A DNA stretch of 64,000 nucleotides, taken from Arion vulgaris. Taxonomy: Eukaryota; Mollusca; Gastropoda; Stylommatophora; Arionidae. A program made the position numbers and the translations under genes. Location of the stretch: positions 67,469,274-67,533,273 of the forward strand of contig CM036758.1 of NCBI GenBank assembly GCA_020796225.1. The letters run 5' to 3'. The stretch's first letter is position 1; every line of letters starts with the position of its first letter. The notes beneath the pieces were generated by a model. It ran no database searches, was not told where the DNA came from, and saw only the letters and a program-made list of their open reading frames with translations. This document shows positions 54,373 through 64,000 of the stretch, piece by piece.

Positions 54373-54999
54373 AGCTGTGGCGAATACCATAGTTCCCTCC
54401 CTCTCCATGCTGCAGATGAACCCAAGGGAATGGCAAAGTTAATATAGTTGCTCTGCAGAAGTTGTCAAACTGAATCAATAATACATTGCCTGGCTACTGA
54501 TCAGGATTTACTTTTGCAGTGCAGCTATTACTATAATATTCTCGCAGACATGAAATATAGCAGTTCTGTCCAACATTTGTATATATTGGGGCGCACCTGA
54601 CGGAATGGTTCTGGAGGCACGGCCGCTATGTGACGATTGCAATACTACTACTAATAGTTACAATAGTAATATTAAAATAGTTGAGATGCTGACGTTTTCT
54701 CCTGTGAAAAAGCATAGGGTGGGGTTAGGGTTAAAAAATTGTTAAAAAAATAAAACAAGAATGTGAATCAGGAAGATCATCATGTATATGAGAGTGCTGC
54801 AAGAAAAAAGTAAATATAGTTTGCTTTCTTGAAATATGATTAAAGTTGGCAGATTAAAATAGGGTGTGATAAATGTATAACAAGGACGTCATAGTGTACC
54901 TGGGCGCCACGTTGGAGTACGATGAAGTATATAATTTTGCAATCAAAATATCGTCTTTGTCTATATTTTATAACATCATTTTATTTCATCTAAATGTAG

Positions 55000-55088
55000 A
55001 GACATGTCAATCGAATGTAGGGATCCGATGGCAGACATACCATCTCTTGATCCAGTAGTAGCACCAGTTGCTTCCCTTCACAATCTAG
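55000..55088 (+). CDS. USP1: USP1-like deubiquitinase, exon 2
   Basis: This 89-bp exon lies between acceptor ctaaatgtag and donor gtaagt. Its first base completes the Gln codon of exon 1. Its last base is the first base of the Gly codon of the catalytic box. It reads DMSIECRDPMADIPSLDPVV, then APVASLHNL. The HNL-G run corresponds to NNLG before the catalytic Cys in USP1. The phases of all three exons match. Confidence 0.88.
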
Positions 55089-55263
55089 GTAAGTAACATA
55101 TCTTTTGTTTTGCAGATTTGGTAAATTTGTCATTATTTTGTATTGTTTTCTTCTCTTTTACAAGTTCTGCCTCCCGGACTCTAACTCATACATCCACATT
55201 GTAGACGGTGGAAACATGAATTAGTGGATGGTTATGCTTGGTTAATGTATGGTGTGTGTTATA

Positions 55264-55787
55264 CAGGGTGTTTAAGATAAAAACATCCCCATTGACAAAT
55301 TAAAAGTGGTCAGGTACGCATTGCGTACTGTCTATTTACTATTTAAAACCGGTTCTGACTAGCTCGACCTTCGTCATTGTTCATCGCCCCTTCCCGCATA
55401 ATAATTAGTTAAGTTAATTGCATATCCTTTACAGGACTTTGCGAATCAACCTCAGTTTTTAAACGCTGTTTGTGTTTTTTCTAGGCATTATTACGTTCAG
55501 TAGTTTGCCATTGCTTTCTGAACGGGTGGTGCCATCGTCCTTTTGTAAAAATCCACATGAAACAATTTGCAACCAAACTGTCTGCAGCGTGATTCGAACT
55601 CAGAACGTCGGAGTTAATAGACTGAGTCACTATCCCCTAAACCACAGATGCCACCGCATCATAATTACACAACACAAAAAGACTTGCTCTCTTGACCTAT
55701 ACTATGTCATACTTGAATCATCTCATTTTCATAAACTTATGCCAAATTGGTTCACTTTGCCAGGCTACTTTTATCTTGAACACCCTA
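55264..55787. mobile_element. Tc1/mariner-type MITE, copy 2, split by SINE-E
   Basis: The ends cagggtgtttaagataaaa and ttttatcttgaacaccct form the inverted repeat, with TA at the left. The body (gtactgtctatttactattt, gttctgactagctcgacctt) matches copy 1 at 32932. Confidence 0.88.
55406..55655 (-). mobile_element. SINE-E (subtype 2) nested in MITE
   Basis: Minus-oriented. The MITE sequence gcataataatta on the left is repeated as gcatcataatta on the right, giving a 12-bp duplication. Copy 1 of the MITE has the uninterrupted site (cgcactacaattacac). Confidence 0.88.
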
Positions 55788-55844
55788 AACGTTCAGATTA
55801 CTATACCCATCAAGGATGGTTACATCCTCTTATGCGTACTCTTA

Positions 55845-56260
55845 GTATTCTGATTATATTCATCTTCGCTCCGGGGCACATGGGTGTCAATGGCAGTGTG
55901 AGAGCAGACAGGCTGGCTGGCTCTGCTACCATATCAGGGGGTCAGCCAATAGATAGAGCTTGACATTCTGAACGCCCTCATAAAGTGTGGCCACAAAGAG
56001 GATTTTCATTTAAACCAATCCACGTCAACAGCTTGATTTCAAGAACGAATTGAAGATTGGAGGTGCCAGGAAAAAAAGCAGGACAACAAAGGACAACAAA
56101 CTCATGGGTAGGCTCATCAATCAACATTGAACTGGTACAGTTGGTCGCTGGACGCTGTTGGAGATATTGCAAAGGAGATCAGAGAACCTATGGATATGTC
56201 CGGAGTAAATGAATATATTCGCAACTGAAACCTCTGATAAGTGGAACTGGCTCTTATAAT
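55845..56260 (+). mobile_element. LINE-iv fragment
   Basis: The frame APGHMGVNGSVRADRLAGSA is the RNase H end. It is followed after frame slips by DILNALIKCGHKEDFHLNQS, closely matching the minus-strand copy at 6795-7360. Confidence 0.85.
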
Positions 56261-56399
56261 GTGACGTCTGAACAATTTTTACAATGCTGTCGATTATATG
56301 GAAAGCAGAGTAGACGAATATGAGTGTTACCAGTGTCATTGCATGATAAGCTCATCAGAGATCTCGACAACCTAAAAGATCTAAAGATGAAGGATTGAG

Positions 56400-56597
56400 T
56401 TAACTGCACATTGTTTCCCCATATAGCTCGGTCCCTCTCCTCGGAAAAGACATGCCATCTGCCTAAGTATTGAATAAAACATGAACTCCACAGTTCCAGC
56501 CACAATCCTAGGGATCTCCGGAAAATATACACCAGAATATGGATTCGAACTCATTACCTTCAGAGTACAAGTTGAACAGTGTAACCACTTAGCCACA
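56400..56597 (-). mobile_element. tRNA-headed SINE
   Basis: The complement starts tttgtggctaagtggttaca with B box gagttcgaatcca, then aatcctagg-type body. An older copy lies at 30300-30510. Confidence 0.72.
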
Positions 56598-56699
56598 AAT
56601 AATGTCTAACTACTTTAGCTAACGAAAACAAGTAATGAAAATTAAATAAATATTTAAAAAACTAGATACAGTAATAATAATGTTGTTTTTTTTTCAATT

Positions 56700-57195
56700 T
56701 TACAAGACTGGATTGGGTTAGATAAAAATAAAAACACTAGAAACATCATTGGAGTTACATACTGCCTCCAAAAAATTGAAAAACAAAAAATATATTGGTT
56801 TGGTCACCTAATGAGAATGGAATCAGCTCTACTACCATCACATGCCTATAAAAATTGACTACAGACTCGGTGCACAAGGAAGACTGCAAATGTGTTATTT
56901 TTTTATTTTTTCGATCCAGAAGCACTTGAGCTTTTCAGCTCTTCGGCTCGGTGCCATGAACACCGTAAATCTGGGGAATCTGTGGCTTTTTCTGCCATCC
57001 CGCGGAATTGAACCCACACACACAGAGGGATAGTCACCCGTAGTCCAACGCTCTACGAACACGCTGGGCAGACAGGCTCAAACCTGTTATACAGATAACA
57101 TCACAGAAAACCTGCAACAACATGTACTTACAGATGCAACATATCTGGTCCAAGTTAGAAAGCTTCAACTCCTCCATAACGCTTCACAGTGCATG
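56700..57195 (+). mobile_element. LINE-ii-like fragment with nested SINE-C
   Basis: The conceptual peptide NTRNIIGVTYCLQKIEKQKI, then YWFGHLMRMESALLPSHAY, shows the WFGH block. SINE-C occupies about 56897-57080. Confidence 0.7.
56897..57080 (-). mobile_element. SINE-C copy
   Basis: Minus-oriented SINE-C from a T tract to the head ending cagacaggc. Confidence 0.9.
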
Positions 57196-57205
57196 TGGAC
57201 ATAAG

Positions 57206-57208
<3 letters not shown>

Positions 57209-57262
<54 letters not shown>
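57209..57262. repeat. (TA)n microsatellite
   Basis: About 27 TA repeats in USP1-like intron 2. Confidence 0.97.
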
Positions 57263-57266
<4 letters not shown>

Positions 57267-57480
57267 GGAGCATAAAAATACGGTATAAAGAAGCATAGGA
57301 ATATAGTGTTGAGTTTAAGCAGCCAAAAGGTACACTACTACAGTTGACAAAAACCCTTGTACAATCTGGCATATTTTGTTTGATTACTCAAAATATCTTC
57401 ATTTGGTCAGGATGAAATTTCATTTTCTTGTATGTCAAATTGAGATTTGTTATATTTAAAAATGTTAATTTTTGTTCCAG

Positions 57481-57635
57481 GCAATACATGCTTCTTAAAC
57501 AGTGTGTTGGAAGTTCTGCGCTATACTCCTGGGTTTTTAGATGGTCTCATCAAGCTGCATGAGGAAATTTTGACAGAGGAGACAGCCTCAGAGAAGGAGG
57601 TGATGAAAATGTCAAAAATGAAGGGTGACATGCAT
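57481..57635 (+). CDS. USP1: USP1-like deubiquitinase, exon 3 with catalytic Cys
   Basis: Acceptor tttgttccag precedes GC, which completes the Gly codon. The frame then reads NTCFLNSVLEVLRYTPGFLD, the USP Cys box with the nucleophile Cys at its third residue, then GLIKLHEEILTEE. Spacing and sequence fit USP1 (NTCYLNS-x-LQVLY-x-x-PGF). The 3' border is uncertain. A phase-0 GT at 57636 is weak, and the frame stays open to 57776 through a tRNA-like SINE starting near 57690. A later donor is possible. Confidence 0.87.
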
Positions 57636-57689
57636 GTATTAAATAGTCGAATATTAACTGCTTTTTCTTTACTTCCATATTCTGTTCAA

Positions 57690-57790
57690 GCTGTGAAAGC
57701 GTGGTGGTTAACACACTCGCTTCTTAGACACAAGGTCTGGGTTCAATTCCACAGTGTGAGTGGAGTTTTTGTCTGATTGCAACAGATCTT
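57690..57790 (+). repeat. tRNA-like SINE head next to exon 3
   Basis: Contains gtggttaacacactcgcttc and B box gggttcaattcc. It continues the open frame of exon 3 by chance. Confidence 0.55.
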
Positions 57791-57984
57791 AGGTCAACCC
57801 AGCCTCAACTGTGTACTAGAAAAGCACTGGGTTGTATCTGAAGGGGGATAACTGACTAGACATCAAGTCTTTCAGATGGACTGATGAGAGCAATATTCTA
57901 CTAAGGGTATGCTTGATTTACCATATTTGTGTTGACGGTAGTAGTATTTTCAGCATCAGTAGCGACAAAGCATCAATGTTTCTT

Positions 57985-58465
57985 TAATTTAAATATAAAA
58001 TTTTACGTCACCATGAACACAAAAAGAGCAATGTTCAACACAATCTTTCTCCCAACATTATGTTACCAGTGCCAAACCTGGACGCTGACAACAAGCGATA
58101 GAAGAAAACTAGTCACAACAGAGATGAAGTGTCTACGCAGAATGCTGGGTGTAACAAGAAGAGACCGGTTGAGAAATGAAGACATCAGGAAAAAAGTGGG
58201 TACAACATCAGTACTAGACTTCATCAAGAAACAACAAATTAAATGGTTCGGTCACGTAAGCAGATTACCATCAGACAGTGCACCTCAAAGAGCAATGCTG
58301 CTCCGATACAATGGGTACAAAGCAAAAGGCGGCCACGCAAAAGATGGACCTCAGAGATAACAGAGGCGAGGAAAGAGACTATCTACGAAGCGCATACTAG
58401 GGCCCGTTTTAGAAATCTCTTCCTGACCTGACGCTGTGAGGCATACAGGATTCGAGAAAGAAAGA
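57985..58465 (+). mobile_element. LINE-ii ORF2 C-terminus
   Basis: The cleanest LINE-ii tail. A 143-codon frame has NTIFLPTLCYQCQTWTLTTS, EMKCLRRMLGVTRRDRLR, and QQIKWFGHVSRLPSDSAPQR. One frameshift then leads to RKRWTSEITEARKETI. It lies in USP1-like intron 3, same strand. Confidence 0.9.
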
Positions 58466-58639
58466 AAATAAAATTTTAGCTCAAACAGAACAGTAGGTAT
58501 AATAATTTCAGTTTCAGAATGGGGGAAAAAATAAGTGTCAATTGTACAGTTGCAAGTTTGTTTTCTTTTGCCGTTGTTATTTATTAACTTAAAACATTCA
58601 CAGAATAGATGAGAAACGTTTTGATTAGAAACATTTGTA

Positions 58640-59525
58640 TGTAGTTTAGTTTAGTAGTCGGATCACCATCACTGCACGTCGAACAAATTAGTCCATAAGT
58701 GCTCCGATCTCTCCTCAGTATGTCCATCAGCGTGTGGCGACTAACGACACGGTTCTTTGTTGGTTTACAATTCTTCTTTGTCTGCCAGCATAGCGTTCTT
58801 GTCGAGCTACACCACACTTAACTTTGAGTTCTTGCAGTCTGGTTAGTGTTGTGGATTCACCGCTATTACGTGAATCATGTACACACCCTCTCTCCCTTAA
58901 GGAATTTATAATATCAGCCTGGTCCATTGCTCGTCCGCTTTGGACAGCAGCCATACCTGCAAGCATATCCAGACGTTCATTCCCCTTACACCTGCATGCC
59001 CTGGCACAAAAATAAAACTGATCTTTGTCAGCTTAGACCTCCCCAGCGATTCTATCCAATGTCTCCTAGCCCATTCTGTTTCAATCTTCCTGAGCATACT
59101 CATTGAGTCACTGAGAAAACATGCATGGATAAAAGTCTGTGATTCTAGCCAAATCATCTCTTTGGTAACCGCCATGATTTCCATAGTGAGACTGCTTGTA
59201 GTCACGGCAAAACCACCACTGTCTTCCTTCACAACATCACCTCCGACCTGAGCAGTGAAAGCCCACGAGCTCCGCACATGTCGAATCACCGAACCATCCG
59301 TATAAATGATTACATCATGCTCAGATGCGTTCTCAGAAATTAATGCCTGAACCTCTGCCTCCACAACAAGTGGGTTGTGTTGCCTGCATTCTTTATCAAG
59401 TTCGATGCATACAGAAAAGGATGTAGCGATTGCTCTTGGCACTGGTATCCATTCTTCACCGGGATCAATGTCTTCAAGTGTACACACCTGTTCAATACAG
59501 TCCTCGGCCTGACCCATCCAAGATT
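58640..59525 (-). pseudogene. LINE-iv RNase H domain, one frameshift
   Basis: Minus-strand RNase H domain of a jockey-like LINE. IIYTDGSVIRH has the first Asp, SLTMEIMAVTKE the Glu, CFLSDSMSML the second Asp and FVPGHAGVRG the His. A single frameshift near 58970 then moves the last part (DMLAGMAAVQSGRAMDQADI) to another frame. All catalytic residues are still present. It is the best-preserved RNase H in the window. Confidence 0.9.
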
Positions 59526-59689
59526 TTCCTCTTTTTAACCTATTTCCTTTTGTCTCTTTATTTCCAAGTGCAGAGGATGTTGTGTGTCAGCATTGACTAA
59601 GGTATGTTCGGCACGGCTCGTCAGTATTCTATACTCCATAGTAGGATAGTCAAGGAGATAGCGCGATAGATTTGTATGTAGTCGCCCAT

Positions 59690-59835
59690 AAGTTTTTTTA
59701 AATTTGTCACTTCTGTTGTTCATTTACTTGATAAAAGCCTTGTTGGTCGAAACGTTGCTGTATTTTATCATTGTTTTTGTAATTTGTAAAACTACAGTAC
59801 TTTGTGATTAGGTGTTTATTTATTAACTTGCAATT
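59690..59835 (+). mobile_element. Repeat with hammerhead-like stem, copy 2
   Basis: ttgataaaagccttgttggt, then cgaaacgttgctgta, then aaaactacagtactttgt. This is the same family as 12425 and 43378. Confidence 0.65.
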
Positions 59836-60014
59836 ACAAACAAAGATGTTTATATTCTTTCGTACAGAGCTCTGATGGTGATCATTCTGGAACAAGCTTG
59901 AATTGGCAGGTTGTTAAAAATACATACACTGTAAGTTACAGAAAAGTTTTTCCTGGGTGGGACATAGTTGAGAGATTACGACTTAACATGTTTTGTGAGG
60001 TCAGTGAGATCTTT

Positions 60015-60310
60015 ATGTGACATCAATTGAAGTATCTATGCAGAATGCTGGGAGTATCAAGAAGAGACCTATTTAGAAATGATGACATCAGTACTGAGCT
60101 TCAAGAAACAACAAATTAAATGGTTCAGCCACCAAAACAGATTACCAACAGACAGTGCGCCTCAAAGAGCAATGTTACTCCGATACAGTGGATACAATGC
60201 AAAAGGCGGACCTCAGAGGTGATGAAAAACACAGTTTGTGAAGCGCACACAAAAACCCGTTCAAGAAATCTCTACTTATTCTGATGCTATTTAGCAAAAC
60301 AGTATTAAAA
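60015..60310 (+). mobile_element. LINE-ii tail with internal deletions
   Basis: Keeps tatgcagaatgctggga, caacaaattaaatggttcag and gtgcgcctcaaagagcaatg. About 60 bp is missing compared with 58130-58430. Confidence 0.82.
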
Positions 60311-60469
60311 AAGAAGGAGAAGTGACATCTTTAGTGAATGACCTGGTAGAAAGGATGGCTGTCCACAACCAAGCATGTTTACTGGTAGGGGAATAGTGGG
60401 ACAACTTGCTGACATGATTTACCAGCTGCAGTCTAAGCTTGTTTCATACAGTTAACATTTGTGGCACAG

Positions 60470-60735
60470 CACTCTCATCCAGGAGGTATAACTATTTACA
60501 CTGATGACTCAGTTAGATGTTGGTCCAGGTCAGTTTGGGTTTACTCACTGCAAAAGAAACGGGAAGACATTTCATGAGGATTGTGGCGCCTTTGAAACAA
60601 CATCGAGCAAGATTATGTATCTTCCTACAGGGTTCTCTTCTTGGGTGGTGGAACAACAGGCAGCACATGCAATTACCATATCAGACTCTATGAACTTGCT
60701 TCAAAAGATTATTTTCGGAAGTCTATGTACGAAAC
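60470..60735 (+). mobile_element. LINE-iv-like RNase H fragment
   Basis: ITIYTDDSV marks the RNase H start. After frame slips, GAFETTSSKIMYLP and ITISDSMNLLQKI mark the Glu/Asp part, where Glu is replaced by Met-Tyr. It is decayed. Confidence 0.7.
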
Positions 60736-60761
60736 GAGTTGACAGCTGATAACTATACTAG

Positions 60762-60895
60762 GAAGAAAGTTTGAGGGTAAGCGGGCAAGAGATGTGAGGG
60801 GAAACAGTAAGAGATGTAAGTGAGGGTAAGCAGGCAAGAGATGTGAGGGTAAGCGGGCAAGAGATGTAAATGAGGGGAAACAGTAAGAGATAGAC
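60762..60895. repeat. Compound short tandem repeat
   Basis: Alternating copies of gggtaagcgggcaagagatg and ggggaaacagtaagagatg in higher-order order. Confidence 0.85.
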
Positions 60896-61224
60896 AAAAT
60901 ATTGGAGCATAGAGATGACTCATGTTTCACACTATGGTTTAGAACCAGGAAATGTATTGGTCGACCTTGATTCACTTCCCTGTAGTCTTCCCCAGATACA
61001 GATTTGTCTGGCTATTGTAGCAAGGATAGACATAATCTTTACTGTAGAAAAGTCTGCTGGAGATTTCAGTAGTTCTGTTAAGATTGTGTAGACATTTACT
61101 ATTCTTTTTTTCTTGAACTGCAATGAATGTTTTTTTCAGTAGCCTCTGTGATTTTGCAAATTGATTAAAGATATTGAATGTAGATAGTCAAGATATTTTG
61201 AACATACTATTGGATTAGAGTGCA

Positions 61225-61425
61225 GCCTTGCAGGTCGGCTGGGGACAGTCAAAGGCTAACAGAGAGCGAACCCAGTAAACGCTGGTTTAACTCGGACACG
61301 TCGCCGAAGGACAAGCACCAGAGCTCCAAATAGTACTGAAGATGTGACGTAAAAAAACCCTTCTTGGCAAAGGCTGTTTATATATCTAGAATGATCCGAT
61401 TGGCCAAAAAGAACGATCAAGAGAG
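61225..61425 (+). mobile_element. SINE-G copy
   Basis: Plus-oriented SINE-G: ggtcggctggggacagtcaa, agcgaacccagtaaacgctg, cttggcaaaggctgttta. Confidence 0.82.
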
Positions 61426-61429
61426 AGAG

Positions 61430-61645
61430 AGGATTAGAGTGTGGCTCCCATGCTGGAGACCCGTGTTCAATTCACGGTATGGTCAAGGAATTTTTTTCTG
61501 TTGTGGCATAAATGAAAAATCCTAACCTGAACAGCTTCGCTGTGACTTCACAAGCCATGTGGCCATTGAATTCCTCAGGCCTCGCTCCCACCTGTCGTAC
61601 TCCACCCTAAAAGCATTACTACAGGCAGTGACATCTATGAGGAGA
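61430..61645 (+). mobile_element. SINE-F copy
   Basis: tRNA-like head with gtggctcccatgctggagac and cccgtgttcaattcacgg. The body ends caggcagtgacatct. Confidence 0.78.
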
Positions 61646-61654
61646 AATAAAATT

Positions 61655-61850
61655 GAGAGTTTGGTGATAACTGGCAAATTTGATTGGTAAAGAGCAAGCG
61701 AAAGGCATAGAGATAATTACCTGGACGGCTTGGTCACATTGCATGGTCTAGACAAGAACAGAGACTTGATCAGGAACTCTAGTGATCGTGTGAGATTGCA
61801 AACCATAATTGACTGCTTATCTACATGGCACATGATTATGTGATCCGTGA
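61655..61850 (+). mobile_element. LINE C-terminal fragment
   Basis: Conceptual DNYLDGLVTLHGLDKNRDLI resembles GRxRDNYLD-type LINE endings, related to 43895. Confidence 0.65.
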
Positions 61851-61972
61851 TTTATTTACATCTTGTTGCTTTGTGTATAATCATAATTTTCTTAACATTT
61901 GTCAATTCAAGTTAAATTTCGATTAATACTCCATTGTCTCTAATTCATGCCGTTTCAAATTTTCCATTGCAG

Positions 61973-62076
61973 ATGTACCAAGAAATGAACAAGAGAGAAC
62001 AACAACACAAAGAAATAGCAACATCAGATGCATCTAGCATGGCAATTAGGCCCAGTGGTTTGTTGGATAATATTAG
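61973..62076 (+). CDS. USP1: USP1-like deubiquitinase, exon 4
   Basis: This 104-bp exon lies between acceptor tttccattgcag and donor gtatga. In phase 0 it reads MYQEMNKREQQHKEIATSDA, then SSMAIRPSGLLDNIR, with the last Arg codon split. In vertebrate USP1 a QPRRLLNTLR stretch precedes LNPMYEGYLQHDAQE, so this is the helix just before the DAQE box. The next exon is not within the window. The phase is compatible with exon 3 ending at a phase-0 donor, though a small exon between them may be missing. Confidence 0.82.
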
Positions 62077-62119
62077 GTATGACAAATATCTTCTTTACAA
62101 AATATTATCAATATGAAAA

Positions 62120-62352
62120 TGGGGGTTATCTTTTACAGGACTTGACCATTAACCACAGTAAACGAGTTGTCGATTTTCTAGGCACCACTTATACATTCAG
62201 TAGTTTGCCATTGCTTTCTGAACGGTGAGATCTACTTTTACCATTCATAAAAATCCACAGAGATGAATTTGCTTCCAAATTGTCTGCCGCTGAGTTTGAA
62301 TCAGGTATGCTTGGGTTGTGATCAAGCTCACTACCACTTAAGCTACATGTTC
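62120..62352 (-). mobile_element. SINE-E copy
   Basis: Minus-oriented SINE-E from ttttacaggacttgaccatt to the tRNA-like head (gtgatcaagctcactaccac), 44 bp after USP1-like exon 4. Confidence 0.85.
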
Positions 62353-62369
62353 ATGTTTCAATATAGTAC

Positions 62370-63130
62370 TGTGTGTGGTGACTAACGACACCGGTTCTTT
62401 GCAGGTTTACTATTCTTCTTTGGCTACCAGTATAGCGCTCTTCTCTAACTACACCACATTTGACTTGGTATTCTTGCAGTCTGGTTAGGGTTGTAGATTC
62501 CACCACCATTACTTAAATCAGTTACAGGTCCTCCCGCCCTTAGGGAATTTAGAATATCAGCCTGGACCATTTCCTGCCCGCTTTTTAACCCAGCCATACC
62601 TGCATTCCCTGGCACAAAAATAAAACTGATTTCTTTATCAGCCTAGACCTCCTCAGCGACTCCAACCATTGTCTCCAAGCCTAGCCTGTTTCAATCTTCC
62701 TGAGCATGCTTATTGAGTCACTGATAAAACAATGCATGGATAAAAGTCTGTGGTTATTGGTTACTAAACTGACGTCATTCCAATCCGGGCAGATCCATAT
62801 GTGCTCAGTCTCCCCCAACAGATATAGAAGAATATGCATACTGATGGTTCCTATGGCTCGTTGATTAAACACACCTCTCACTCTGCCTCTCAGGCATCCA
62901 GTTCGACTTAAACAACGGGTAACTCCAAACTGCCTAAATCGCTTGATCGATTCAACATCGATTTTAGTGTTCTCATCCAACAGACAGTCGCGAAGAGACC
63001 GAAGAATATCTCCTTATCCATCTTCAACTCCCCAACAATCGATGCTGTTGATGCAAGCCTATCCGCTCTCTCATTACCATAAAAGTCTGTGACTTTTCCA
63101 TAGTGCGTAGATGGACAATGGGAGACCCTA
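62370..63130 (-). mobile_element. LINE-iv remnant
   Basis: The complement holds ILRKIETG and CFISDSISML (RNase H), FRQFGVTRCLSRTGCLRGRV, and GVFNQRAIGTISMHIL. It is diverged from the copy at 58640 and rearranged, with the RNase H end repeated at both sides. Confidence 0.72.
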
Positions 63131-63337
63131 ATCCATTACTTTTGGGATCTAAATTACAAGTACCTATGAAGTGAGAGTAAGGCTTGCCAGACTGCAGAGG
63201 AACAATGATAATAATGAAAGCAAGCCTTCATGCAAATATCACAATTGCCATATTAGGCGCCATTACTATGTCCAAGTTCATACGAATGGAAGGCATTTAT
63301 ACAGCATGTGAAGGTGTTTTAAATAAAACGCTGTGCC

Positions 63338-63540
63338 TGTCTGCCCAGCGTGTTCGTAGCGCATTGGACTACGGGTGACTATCCCTCTGTGTGCGGGTTC
63401 AATTCCGCGGGATGGCAGAAAAAGCCACAGATTCCCCAGATTTATGGTGTTCGTGGCACCGAACCGAAGGGTTACGATGTCCATGACACCGAGCAAGAGC
63501 TGAAAAGCTCAAGTCCTTCTGGATCGGGAAAAAAATTTTT
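63338..63540 (+). mobile_element. SINE-C copy
   Basis: Plus-oriented full-length SINE-C: tgcccagcgtgttcgtagcg, then gtgcgggttcaattccgcgg, ending in an A/T tract. Confidence 0.92.
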
Positions 63541-63747
63541 TTTTAAAATAAAACGTTGCACAAGTAAGATTCACAGCATCTGCTGAGCAATGTTTTTTTG
63601 AAATGTAGATTCCAAAGGAATGTAAACTTCAAATGAATCTATGCAACTGTATTAAAAGAATATTCACTATATCAGAATGTTGTCATATGTTTTTGGAGAC
63701 ACCAGGTAATTTGTCACGCTCCTTTAAAGTATTTAACAGTACTTGGA

Positions 63748-63909
63748 GAGGGTCTCTGTAGCGTGGAGGTTATGTGCTCGACTCTCGTTACAAAGGTACT
63801 CGTTCGCCCCCTCGTGGAGACATCCTGATATTTTTCCAGAGGTCCCTGATTTCAGTGTAGAGGAGATCAAGTTCTTAGTCCTATCAGAGGTGTGCGCTAC
63901 CAACATTCT

Positions 63910-63914
<5 letters not shown>
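63748..63914 (+). mobile_element. SINE-D head
   Basis: Plus-oriented 5' part of SINE-D (gtctctgtagcgtggaggtt, gtactcgttcgccccctcgt, gagatcaagttcttagtcct), cut off by a (TA)n tract. Confidence 0.88.

Positions 63915-63967
<53 letters not shown>
63915..63967. repeat. (TA)n microsatellite
   Basis: About 26 TA repeats fused to the truncated SINE-D. Confidence 0.97.
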
Positions 63968-63970
<3 letters not shown>

Positions 63971-64000
63971 TTTTTATCTTTACAAACGGTCAATTAAACC

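Overview
The window is nuclear DNA from an invertebrate animal. It has spliced exons with GT-AG introns of 2-4 kb, an AT-rich background, several tRNA-headed SINE families, many dead non-LTR retrotransposons (LINEs), cut-and-paste transposons with terminal inverted repeats, and at least ten minisatellite arrays. No operon, Shine-Dalgarno site, rRNA or convincing tRNA gene is visible. SINE cores resembling Meta/Ceph-SINEs and the style of the RNase H LINEs suggest a mollusc or another lophotrochozoan. That assignment is inference and is weak.

Two host genes can be supported, both on the plus strand and both partial. The first is the 3' end of an SH2-domain gene, with three exons at 24321-24407, 28705-28876 and 30895-31128. 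Splice phases agree across all three, and the SH2 domain looks most like that of tensins. The second is the 5' part of a USP1-like ubiquitin protease gene, with exons at 50954-51123, 55000-55088, 57481-about 57635 and 61973-62076. It carries the catalytic Cys box and runs off the right edge. The two genes are about 20 kb apart and there is no sign that they work together.

Layout: 1-3.7 kb holds a 41-bp array and nested SINE/LINE copies. 3726-5911 is a dead Tc1/mariner-superfamily transposon with long inverted repeats and unusual DD83E spacing. 6-10.6 kb is SINE and LINE debris. 10.65-12.17 kb is a TTAA-flanked MITE beside a 145-bp array. 13.4-15.65 kb holds two more arrays. 16-24 kb is nested LINEs, SINEs, a hAT-like MITE and 29-bp and 88-bp arrays. 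24-31 kb is the SH2 gene with TE-filled introns. 31-38 kb is mostly LINEs and SINEs plus one unexplained open exon-like stretch. 38.5-42.57 kb is a 4.07-kb DNA transposon carrying a broken transposase-like gene with a C2H2 zinc finger, inserted in an RNase H LINE. 42.6-50.4 kb is LINE debris and long AT-rich stretches. 50.4-64 kb is the USP1-like gene, whose introns hold SINEs, MITEs, LINEs and a 116-bp array.

Most of the window is transposons inserted into transposons. More than a dozen insertions can be dissected exactly because target-site duplications (TSDs) survive. SINE and LINE names used here (SINE-A to G, LINE-i to vi) are local labels for families defined by recurrence inside this window, not database names.
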